Below are positions 35,002 through 45,498 of a stretch of DNA of 64,000 bases, in pieces. A program made the position numbers and the translations under genes. The notes under the pieces were generated by a model. The model saw only the letters and a list, made by a program, of their open reading frames with translations, did not search any database and was not told the DNA's origin. Position 1 is the first letter of the stretch; the number at the start of each line of letters is the position of its first letter. The DNA comes from Botrytis cinerea B05.10. Its lineage: Eukaryota > Ascomycota > Leotiomycetes > Helotiales > Sclerotiniaceae. Location of the stretch: positions 1,364,001 through 1,428,000 of the forward strand of contig NC_037321.1 of assembly GCF_000143535.2 (NCBI RefSeq). The letters run 5' to 3'.

Positions 35002-37881
35002 GTTGGCTGCATGCTTTGAATATGGGCGTTAAAGCTTCTTTCACCGTTCAACATGGGAGGAAGCACGCCACTATCACTCGAGCGAATCAACTTCGTCTTG
35101 AAAAGACCACAATATAGTAACATCAAGGATAAAATCAGTTGGATGAGTTTTGCGACGTTGAAGTTTTCTTTTTCTTTTTCCTTTGGGTTATAATGACTCA
35201 GATGAAATGACTTTGATAACTATGAACGGATTTGGGTAGCTATATGAATTATTCGAGAGACTTTAAGATGGAAACAATCAAATGATCCATTACATTACCC
35301 TGTCATTTTCGTGTTCGCGGCTAGCAGTTCAAGTTTTGCAATATTTTTGGAAAATGATAATAAGTCAAGATGAGTCTCCCAGACATTTTATGAAATATGT
35401 GCTCATTGGATGTTATTTGTAGTGAATTGTAGAGAAAGTGCTCAGTAAGGTAAGTGAGTGAGATAGGTATGGTGGTGGTGCACTTATCCGAACTTTCAAG
35501 CAGTCGAAATGCGAAATGCGCCTTCCTTTTTTTCTAGAAAAGCAAACAAACGTCCCATCAAGCACGACTGTCGCATGAGATGCCCACTTGAACGCTTCCA
35601 TACTTGATTCCAACTATCTTATGCCGTCTACTTTCTTTTTTCCTCAAACAGAGTTCTTGATAAGTAAGGATTAAGAGAATTAGGAAAGACGTTCATCCAT
35701 TGATCGATCCATTTGTATTCATCTATTCACCCAAACCACTTGGCACAAACTTCCTTCAAGAAAGAACATTCACTTAACACCCACTTCAACAACATAAAGA
35801 TCTTGCTTCCTTTGTTCGCATATAAGTGAGAGAGAGAGGGAGAATCCAACTTCATTATTCGACATTTGCTAATCAAACAGTCTTCACATACGATTACGAG
35901 TGAGAGCAGGAAGGAGGAGAAAAGAAAGAATCAAACATAACACTCGCTATCCATTCAACAGCCGGCCTTTACCTACTACTACAAGTGAGAAACAAGAAGG
36001 TCAGAGGAAGGATTAAAGCCATAACACTCAGCGTCTATTCATCAGACGATGTTTATCCACGACTAAAAGTGAGAAAGAGAAGAAGGAGACAAAAGGAGAT
36101 CAACAGGACACTCGGCATCCATCTTAGGGATTGAGATCTACAAACAATCAACCTCGAGTTTTCGAAGTCCCTTCAACTGAGGCATATTCTAGTATTGTGC
36201 TGTCTCTTCTGAGTAGGATTAGCTGCTACAGGTCTGTTCTTGATTCAAAATCGAAAGACAATCTCCTTCCATCAAGACGAAAACCAGCACTTCCGCGAAC
36301 TTCCCACCTTCAATCCCTCGAATTCTGCGAAGATTTCATGTAAAGTACCTGTCGATAACGCTCAGCTGTCAAATGTGAAGCAAAGAAGTCCTCGAGTTTT
36401 CAATTCTAATTTGACCCATCATATCAAATCCTTCATACTAGCTAGTACGACAATCAATGCTTTCATCCGCTTGAGACGCATCCAGACTAGAGGGGGACTT
36501 GAAGTCAGAAGCATCTAATCGGGAGAAAGCCTTTTCAAGATTTCGAATGTTCAATGAAGCCATCATTTACGCAATAATTCTACCCAGTCTGACAGCCTAA
36601 CGTGGCACATCGATCTCGAAAGGAACATTGGATCTGTAGGATTGGTAATTCTACTGGACGAAACTGGAACGGAAAGATATAAAACCACGTATTTTACTCT
36701 CCTGAATCCAGCTTGACGACATTCATCCGATTGGTATTGATACATCTTATGCATTCATCGCGTCTAATAAGTTGATTACACAAGCCTTGAGTCCGGTGTC
36801 CGGCAAAATCCCATTCACAACCACTCACGGCAGTGTTGAGCCGTATAACTCAATTCATCGAACTGCGAGATTTTTATTACAAGCCCTACCGTTTAATAAA
36901 GTTCAGTCTAATTAAGCGTTCGATTCGCAATCAATTCCAAGCCAAAAACTCATTTAAATCAGGATTTTTATCAACATTGTAACCAATACAATTTCACAAC
37001 GTGTTCACATTCTCGCAATCCAACTCCTTCGAATTTCTGCCACTCTTTCCTACAACTAGCATTAAAATACTAGCATCGCGCGGGGGAAGTTATACCATAT
37101 CTCCTCCGTCACGCCCTTCAAACGATATAAGCGGCTTCTTGCGCCAACACTGAAGTCTTCCATCTTCCTCAACACCAGACTGAAGAAAGATTTCATCCAT
37201 TTGATTGACCGCAGCAAGTTACATTACATTTAAAAAATCTTCCCTGTAAGCTGGTTATCCTTTAAGATTTCACAAGATAAGTAAGTTGGTTGACTCGCAA
37301 CCTCGAACACAAGGATTTTCTCATACTCGAGCAATCTAAGTTCCAACTACCTTCTACAATATTCGCTACGATGAATTGGGCGATAATCATTCGCGAAGAT
37401 CGTCTCTATAAGGGCAAGACCTTGTATAGATGGGACGCATCACCTGGCTTAGGTACGATTTTCCACAATCTTATGTCTGTCGCAGGGTATACTAACGGCC
37501 ATTCTTAGAACATCATTGCGGAACGTGTGCAACGCCACTTCATAGTAAGTCACATGAAGCTATCGCGACCTCATCTGTAACTTTGGTAGACTTGCTCACT
37601 AGGTTACCCCCATAGATGCTCGTTCAAAGTCTTCCTGTCTTGGTAAGCATGTTGAGCCTTGCTTCCGATTTCATCAGCAGCTGCACTTTCTAGGTAAGTT
37701 CTCCAACTTTATTAATCTTGTTCTGAAGATCAAGTACTTGATCGTGTTTATGAGACGACCAAGTAGTCAAGAATAATGCTAATTTGCATGCATCATAAAG
37801 GAAAATCTCATGAATGTCTTGGGTAAATACATTGGCTTTCGAACTTTTCTAGGCTATCTTGCTAATTATAATAGATGCAAC
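35002..37881. other. 2.9-kb non-coding region with repeat array and probable spliced leader
   Basis: No supported protein gene. The left end holds the EGT1 3' UTR. From about 35,700 the sequence is CA/GA-rich with a triple ~82-bp repeat, then AT-rich DNA. Between 37,260 and 37,880 several good intron signals appear in the plus direction (gtaagt at about 37538 and 37694, CTAG acceptors), which suggests a long spliced 5' leader for the downstream gene. An open stretch at 37290-37508 (ATG at 37371) could be a leader exon. Confidence 0.4.
35878..36126 (+). repeat. Degenerate ~82-bp tandem repeat, three copies
   Basis: Units begin at 35878, 35959 and 36043 (81, 84, 84 bases). Each starts with CAG, then carries a pyrimidine-rich third, an AAGTGAGA/GAGTGAGA core, a purine-rich third, and a (c)ataacactcgg/c-atcc-like end (acactcgctatcc, acactcagcgtct, acactcggcatcc). 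A weaker fourth copy may precede it (ataagtgagagag at about 35821). Confidence 0.7.
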
Positions 37882-39375
37882 ATGTCTGATGAGATGCACT
37901 ATACTCGACATAGGGAGATCCTGGCTATTGTTCGACAGCTCAATACATTAGACCAAACCGGTTTATCTCTTGGATCTCAGATGTCGAAGAAAAAAAGTGA
38001 ATATGACAAGAAACGGACAGACTCCGAAACCACCTCCGAGGCAACCGACGCAATTTCTGAAATGAGCCTCGAGGAAGAGAATTTAACAAAGCGAGAAAGA
38101 AAGCGGGCAAAGAAGTCAAAAGCAAAGACTAGAAGGATTATTGATGTCTATAGCCAAGATGAGATCAATTGCATTAGCGAGGCATTGCATGGTCAAATAC
38201 ATGAAAGTAAAGGTGCTTGGGAAGGTACATATGCTTATGACAACCGTCATCTCGATGCATCATCTGCAAATAGTGGCACGGTCGGAGAGGATGATGAAGA
38301 ATACGATGAATATGCGGTTCAGCCACCCACTCAAGCTTCCAATAAAGAATACAAGACACCCAACTATCCGACCCCAAAACAACAAAAGGCAGCTAAAAAG
38401 CTTACTACAGTAACACCGTTAAAACAACCCAAACGTCGTGGTAACCAGCAAAAGTTCACTCCCGAAACGGCCTACAAAAACGATCCATATGGTGGTGTTA
38501 ATCCCCAAATCTTCTATCGTCTTGGCATTGATGTCAAACCCCCTTCTAACCCGAAAATCCGAAAAGAACTGATAGGAAAGCTCATCGCTGCCATTAATAA
38601 TGATCTACATGTTATCCGACGGGAAGAAGAAGAGGCTGTCATCAGAGAAGAAGGTTTCTGGAGATGGGCTGGACGAAACGCATTTCGAAATATCCGCGAG
38701 TATCGCGAGAAGTTTGACTGGGCAACTGGACAGAAGATCACCCCGGGTCAGAAGATGATTGCGATGAAAACTGAAGCAGAGCTCTTTGGCGACGAACCTG
38801 AAAATTATCAGATTGATGATGAGACAGAGGAAGCCAGCAGGCAAGATAGTCCAGAGAGCGAAGGTGAAGTTTCTATGGATGAGGGCATATCTGCAAGAAT
38901 GATGGTTGAGAGGAAGGATACAAAAGAAGTGGCAAATGGAAGCGAGGATAAATTTGTCGATGAAAAAGAGCAGAAAATCAAGAAGCTTAAAGTATTGAGA
39001 ATTACCACGGCACACGAATCGCACATTCGACCGAAAGCAGGACTATATAAGAGCATCTCGGAGACACCTCTTGGTAAAATTAAACAAGGCTCTAAGGGTT
39101 TCGAAACCGAAGGATTTGTTGATTTTTCCGTAGAAGGAGATGACGAAATGGAACATGAAGGTATTGATGATCTTGTTAGATACAGGACGTATGGCAGCAA
39201 TAAGCTTAAGTCTACTTCTTCTACATGGGCGAACGTTGTTGGCTACAGCTCAAACGACACGACAAGTACTGCTAAGAAAGGAAAGAAAGTTATTACAGAT
39301 AAAACAATCATCCCTCCTCCTATTGAGGACGACGAGTGGACCACAGTTACGAGGAAGAGGGGAAGTAAGAAGTAA
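37882..39375 (+). CDS. Hypothetical charged nuclear-type protein
   Basis: Single long open frame. From ATG at 37882 it encodes 497 residues (MSDEMHYTRHREIL...); ATG at 37810 in the same frame would give 521, but a good 52-nt intron (37823-37874, GTAAAT donor, GCTAAT branch, ATAATAG acceptor) lies between them and shifts frame, so 37882 is preferred. Visible: a basic KRERKRAKKSKAKTRR run at about 70-85 that looks like a nuclear signal; a conserved-looking core GGVNPQIFYRLGIDVKPPSNPKIRKELIGKLIAAINNDL, EEGFWRWAGRNAFRNIREYREKFDW; acidic stretches on both sides; and a C-terminal DDEWTTVTRKRGSKK. No catalytic motif or known domain is recognised. Probably conserved among filamentous ascomycetes (inference). 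Confidence 0.7.
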   Translation: MSDEMHYTRHREILAIVRQLNTLDQTGLSLGSQMSKKKSEYDKKRTDSETTSEATDAISEMSLEEENLTKRERKRAKKSKAKTRRIIDVYSQDEINCISEALHGQIHESKGAWEGTYAYDNRHLDASSANSGTVGEDDEEYDEYAVQPPTQASNKEYKTPNYPTPKQQKAAKKLTTVTPLKQPKRRGNQQKFTPETAYKNDPYGGVNPQIFYRLGIDVKPPSNPKIRKELIGKLIAAINNDLHVIRREEEEAVIREEGFWRWAGRNAFRNIREYREKFDWATGQKITPGQKMIAMKTEAELFGDEPENYQIDDETEEASRQDSPESEGEVSMDEGISARMMVERKDTKEVANGSEDKFVDEKEQKIKKLKVLRITTAHESHIRPKAGLYKSISETPLGKIKQGSKGFETEGFVDFSVEGDDEMEHEGIDDLVRYRTYGSNKLKSTSSTWANVVGYSSNDTTSTAKKGKKVITDKTIIPPPIEDDEWTTVTRKRGSKK

Positions 39376-40251
39376 TGTGTGGATAAGATAAAGGTTGGCA
39401 GGATTTGCGATGGAGGATTTCTTATAACTGGTGCTATTTTGTTGGTGTACATTTTACATATGGCTTGCTTATTTTGCAACGTTTCCTTTTTAATTTTCAT
39501 AGTGCCTTTTTATGGCCTTCATACTTTTCTATTTCCCGAATGATGGGAAAGCGGCGATTAACTCATGGAGAGCCTATGAGGCTACGAGCTCGCGAGGTTA
39601 CGAAGGCTTGAAAAAGCATGCACGAATTTCTTTGGTCAGTTTGTTTCATTTCGTGGCGTCAAATATGTAGCACTGAGATGAGAGATCATTCTCACTAAAA
39701 AGGAATGTACACACTACAATAAAAAGGACATATGAAAAACTGTGTGTGTCTGTGATGAAATCTCTGCGTATTGATGAGGAGTTGAATAATATATATATAT
39801 ACTATTGCGAGTTGGTGTTATCATGATTAGGTAGATGGAAAGGCAATGGAATGAAGAGATGAGATAAAATAACGAAAAGAAAGAGTCAAAGTGACGAGCT
39901 GATGAAATCACATATTTTCAGATTTTGATTTAGTTGAACATTAATGGCTTGTACTCAGGCTGTGAATGTATTGAGAAAACCTGAGAATACATAGGGTCAT
40001 GAGGGATTGGTATGTGGTAATTGGGTAGTTGGGGATGAGTATAGAATGTAGAGTGTAAAGTGTAGAGTGTTGGAAAGTTGGAATTGTGTGTGTATGGGTG
40101 GGCACGGGAACTTGGGGACTTGGGGACTTGGGATGAGGGGGTGAGGGTGAGGGTTATGGAAGTGAAGTGAAGTGAAGCAATTGAAGCAATTGAAAACAAC
40201 TGGTACATGTGGATGTCGGTATCTTTTAGGGGGAAGGGGGATATGGTTATT

Positions 40252-40276
40252 GGAGATGGAGATGGAGATGGAGATG
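40252..40276 (+). repeat. GGAGAT hexanucleotide microsatellite
   Basis: Four consecutive GGAGAT/GGAGAT-like units. A CTTGGGGA-type repeat lies about 140 bases upstream (40109-40133). Confidence 0.8.
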
Positions 40277-42948
40277 ACGGGGTATACTGTACTGTAGAGA
40301 TACACGTCTTTGACTGATGGTATGAGAGACCAACGTGTCTGTACTCCTTTCCCGTACTCGTAATTGTATGGATATGACATATCTTGCGAAGAGAAGAGTG
40401 GAACGAGAGTTGAGAGAGAAAGGGAGAATCTAGCCTGTTCTTTTCTCTGAAAATTTTCAAGATGGTCCGATGATATTTCCGGCATTGCTGCTCAGATGCA
40501 AAGACAATGTTCAAATTCATGCTCAGCAATTGGCGGTGTACCAAGTACTTACAAGTGACATACCCAATCCTCATTCCAAGTAGCTTTGACATTCTAGTGT
40601 CGCCTTGTAGGGTGTGAAAGGTCTCGGTCCGGATCTGATATTGATATTGCTGCATCCATGCATGCATGGATATACTCACTTGCGCAGCATACTCGCCGTG
40701 CCACCTGCACCCATGAGATATATGTAGGAAGGCACCTGTAACTCGGGAAGTTTGTTCGTTCCGCTCAGTATACCTCCGTACGGCACTTGACAAGAAAGAA
40801 GAAGGGAAAAAAAACTCGCCGAGTATTTGGTGCTACGTCCGATGCGCGTAAAGAGATATCTTTGGGGGTGGGGAAGGGAAGGGAGAAACTTTGTCGGATT
40901 AGAATGTGACTAAATTAGGAAGATACTCGGCTACGAGAGAAGTCGGTTTCACTTGCTTTTGCAAGCATGCTTGCTATCAGATGGGAAAGATAGATGTGTG
41001 GTGGGATTTTAATTGGATTCCCAAGACCTACGTGATGCCGTACCGTTACCTGCCATTCGGCGACCAACATCATCCTTATGGTTATACCTTGTCGTCGGGA
41101 TGCTGCATGGCTGGAATCTCGAGGATTTGAGTTTCGCCAGGTAAATGGATGGAATGGTACCGTATATGTAGGCCGGCGGCTCCGTGCGTTGTTTGGTTGC
41201 ACAGCTATAGCACTTTGATGTTACATCGTGTCAAGCTCAAGGATCAACCTCAAGGATGAGGATAAATCTCTCGAAGTATATTCGTGGATCTCGATGATAG
41301 GCAAGGCCCATTAATATCCACGTTGTGAAACTTTGATGATTGAGATGTGTGTGAAGAGGGGGAACTCGAGCCACGAATCCGTCCTCTCGATTCCTCTCTT
41401 CTTGGCCAATAATCATGCTGTGCCTTTGCTTGGGACGAGTTTGTTTGTATGATGTAGTTCATCCCCTTTTCATGCTGTATGATTTCGGGTCTTTGCACTG
41501 ACGGGGGAAGTTCGGATTCGGCAAAGGAAAATACATTCCATGCCGCTGTCGTATAACACAAATCGTTACCCGTGGAAGACTTGACGGTCACATTACCATG
41601 GCTGTTGGGCTAGAGACGATAAAGTAACCTCCAACATAGTATTGGACAGGGTGAGGTACTTGGTGACTGTAACGCGGGGCGTTTCTTGTCATTAGTCGGA
41701 GACGTTCAAATTTTGATGATGCAGGCTATGATTGGGCACATACCAGTGTAGCGTTTGAGATTCCGTGACATCGGAAGAGACTCCCGTCATTTAGCGGGAG
41801 TGCTGATGAATTATGGCTGCGGAGACTGACTTTACGGTTGATTTTTTTGAAATCAAGAGGTTCAATAGTTGGTCCACACTGCATATGTACTTGTAACGCA
41901 CTCACACTTTTATGAGGGGGGTGTGCTGTATCGTACTGTGCCGAAAATAGTTGACCATCTCGCGTTGAACACAAAACACGAGATGAACTCAGGGATAAGG
42001 ATAAGGCTGAGGATCTTACTGGGGGCTTTAGAGAAGGATCGTTGGCGTGGCTGGTGGTTTGGGGGTACGAAAAGGAGTGTAAACGAGGTGCGTGCGAACT
42101 ATATACATGACATGCCAATCACGAACCACCAGGATGTCAGCTCCAAACAAGTACCGTAGTTGAAAAAGCATATCAAGGTCGAGAGAAGTTCAACGTAGAA
42201 GAAGTTCGTGTGTGCATTGGAACATTTTTTCCCCGCTGGTTTCTTGTACCACCGATGTACTTGAGGAGGAATTTTGACGCAGCGATTATAGGCGCGTGAG
42301 ATGACCAGCATTGAAAAGTCCATGCCGCTCTTCCAATTCGATTGACGTTTTGTAGCATCGGAGTTGGCATTGTGCAATAGTCCGATGGACAGTGGCAATT
42401 CTGTTTCACGAATCCCTTGACAGGGTACACGTTCGCCTGCATTCTGGAAGCGATAACGAGGAGCGGAAAAAGAAAATGCAGAAACACATCTCATCTGCAC
42501 AGAGGGTGATTGGTTAGGATTGAGTCTGGTGTAACAGTATACTTAGATCTGCCAGCAGATGACCTAGGTACATATAGCGGTTGTGCTCTGGAGAAATGGG
42601 AGCGATGGGCACTGAGGACTATATATAAATGGTCTAGAACAATCCGTTGAGGTCTATGGAAGAAGGCTTGCGTTGAGGAAGTGAAATGTGATTGAAATGT
42701 GATTGAAATGTGGTCGCCGGTGAACAAATTGTTCAACGAGATGAATGTGATGTGTGATGCTGCCCACGTCCTTGGTCAGATCAGATAGCGTTCCAATCGT
42801 TGACGCTCAAATGGAGAAGCGAAGAAAGTCTTCTGTGCCAGGCATCGACAGGCTGCTAGTGGTGACATCTGGTGTGATATTATTACATAATGATTTTCCT
42901 TCGTGGAGTGAGTTTACGTTGTTTGGTGTTGATAATACCCAGGTATAT

Positions 42949-43070
42949 GGTGATGATGGTGATGATGGTGATGATGGTGATGATGGTGTCGATAGTGTGG
43001 ATAGTCTCGATAGTGTTGATAGTCTCATAGTGTTGATAGTCTCGATAGTGCTGATAGTCTCGATAGTCTA
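42949..43070 (+). repeat. GGTGATGAT microsatellite followed by 18-bp minisatellite
   Basis: About 40 bases of GGTGATGAT units run directly into about 80 bases of degenerate GATAGTGTTGATAGTCTC units. The two repeats share the GAT core, so one may have grown out of the other. Confidence 0.85.
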
Positions 43071-43119
43071 CATACTCTCCTCTGTACATGGCATCCTCCG
43101 TATACAGAGCAGGTATAGG

Positions 43120-43128
43120 ATCAGATAA
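43120..43128 (+). promoter_or_regulatory. Perfect SRE/SreA-type GATA site (ATCAGATAA)
   Basis: Matches the ATCWGATAA consensus reported for SreA-family iron repressors and lies 2.4 kb upstream of SRE. About one such word is expected by chance in a window this size (both strands), so the match alone is weak. Confidence 0.3.
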
Positions 43129-45498
43129 TACCTAGTGCGTGTACTTGTGCTTGGTACCGATTGGCTCAAGAGTGGCTGCAATCCTGATTATATAATCCTC
43201 GACACCATTCTCTCCTCTTCTACGAATAATAAATATAAAAGGAGGCAAGTTACCAGATCTCCCACACCAAGTACCCAGATAGGCTTAGATCGTCTCTGCT
43301 AGCATCCACGTCTCGTGACCTTTATCTCCTGTGCTGCTCCGTCATGTTGGCACATCGCATCAATCGGAAGACGAGTGAAGAGATACCCGGCCTGCTGGTC
43401 CAACGGCCGTTCGCCCTTTGTCTGCTTACCTGCCTCGAGACCAAGTTCCAACCGCACAGAGGAGCCAGCTGCGCGACGATAGGGAAGGACTAGGGAGATG
43501 CCAGGAAAAGCCAGGAAGGTCCCGATAAAGTAATATTTTTTCGACCCTGCATTAAATCTTTGATCAGAAATGCCTTTGCCGAGCCAATGAAAAATAAGAT
43601 AATGTGAATGACCACGCTAAGATAATTTAGCTCGCGCTAATCGCACCAGGACCACTCTTTATGCGCAAGTGACGCTTGCCTTTCCAGGACTCCAGGTGTT
43701 TCTTGATTAAGAGGAGCGAAGTGGTATGTGGTATGCATAACCTACCCGACCTAGGTAGCGATCAATTTCTTAACCTAACCTACTAGGTAACTAAAGTCTT
43801 TTTCTACTACGACCTTGCTGCACGAGTACCGACCATCAAAAATCTCATTGGAATATTCGTTTGGAAAAGAAACGCCATTCGTACAACAGAAACCCCCCTT
43901 CACACCGTCCACACCGACCACACCGTCCCCAGGGCGAAGGAGAGTTCATAACATCTTTGCACTTCACAATTCTCATCGCAGTCCCCTTCACTTGCTGTCA
44001 CCACCACCGGGAACGAGAGGAGCATCTTCTTGCCCATATTCATTCCATCTCATTCAGCCGCCAACCCCCCTGACTTTGTGCATTGCTCATCTCACCGATA
44101 TTTGGATGCTACAAAGAATCACACATTACAGATTATGGGTGATAACAGCCACACATTCGAATAAGGACAACGGAACGACGACAACCAGATCCAAGGAGCG
44201 AAGAAGAAAGACGGAAAGAGTCTTTTGAAACATCCGCACGGGGGAGGAGAGGAAGGTTAACTTGGGTCACTGGACTTTATCGAATCAATCTTCAGTCACG
44301 GATTTCAGTGAGAGCAGGCAAGCAAGCAAGCAAGCAAAACTTGGGTCAGACAAGGAATCGGGCTTGCATGAGTGAAGTTAAATCAAATCGCAATCGCTCA
44401 ATCCTTCCTCATAGTATCAACCTCAATATTCCTTTTCTCGTGCTCGACGTTCCGGAGATCACGGCGATCATTTTGATCCAAAAGCCATTAAATCCAAGCG
44501 CATTTAGGTAGGTGACACAACACGATATCTCAACACTTGTATTTTCCGTCACTCTGCCCCCTTTTATTTGTTCTGGAGCCTTTACCAGAGCAAAAGAGGT
44601 TGATCGCATTGCCATTGCTCCCATTCATCAACGGCAAAGTTCGAAGTTTGCGTAGTGCATTGTAGGCTCTGTTTCCCGCTCCAATATAAACTTGGCCCGT
44701 GCAACCGCAAATCACAATCACGACCACAACATAAAGAATTGCATTATTGTTAGCACTTGGAGTTTGCATAGCTTACTCGTTCTTTTTCTTGTCAAGTCTA
44801 TTTTCAATAACCACTACCACGTTGTCGAGCTGACTTTTCGCTCAATCAGGCCAGCTCCTTGGATAACAGGCTTTCGATCCTTATCAGAAGTTCTAGCCCC
44901 GAGTCTCTAGGACGAAATCCTCAAATTATCGTCAGGACCTCCTGGATCTATCAAGCGCTGATAGGGCTCCAATTTCATTCTAGGAGTAATTTCCAGTATT
45001 TTCACAGCATTTCCGAATATAAACACCAATCCTTACTGCATCACACCCTAGCAGCTTGTATTCTTTTTGGCTCAAGTAGGTAGAGCTCAGAAGACCAAGC
45101 GAAGATTCAAAGGCAATCTAAACCTGCCTCCTCATACGCATCTAAAAGCCGGTAGAATAATCTCATCGGCGACCATATCATCTCGCTACTCCAGCTATCT
45201 TGCACGAGAAGTTTAAAGGCTAATCGACATCACCTTTACGCCAACTCAGTAGCAAAGCCTTTCTCCTTATCCAAAGGTGTTAAAGTTCTCCTCCCTACTT
45301 CATAAAAAAACATTACAACTCGATTCTTACTTTTGAGAGTTTTCTCATCATATCTGTTGACGTTAGCTACTGTTTTCTCTCCGCTGGTCAGAAATCTCAC
45401 ATTTCCGAGACACGTCAACGTTTTCAGAGAGCCATATGTGCTGCGCACTTCAAACAGCTCCTTCGATTGGCTTCAAGTCGGATCATCCTTTTAGCAAT

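Larger units (their letters stand above)
39376..45498. other. 6-kb gene-free interval upstream of SRE
   Basis: No convincing gene on either strand. It contains several simple repeats (40,109-40,276; 42,698-42,717; 42,949-43,070; AAGC units at 44,316-44,338), short direct repeats such as GTGAA (40,157-40,176), and one perfect ATCAGATAA. The final 1.7 kb (from about 43,780) is pyrimidine-rich with many short upstream frames and probably includes the SRE leader. The longest open stretch, 287 codons at 39930-40793 on the minus strand, overlaps the repeats and has no domain. Confidence 0.45.

Noticed and set aside
43815..44228. 137-codon plus-strand frame upstream of SRE
   Set aside because: Low-complexity Thr/Pro/Arg/His content, no domain, no splice partner; more likely leader sequence.
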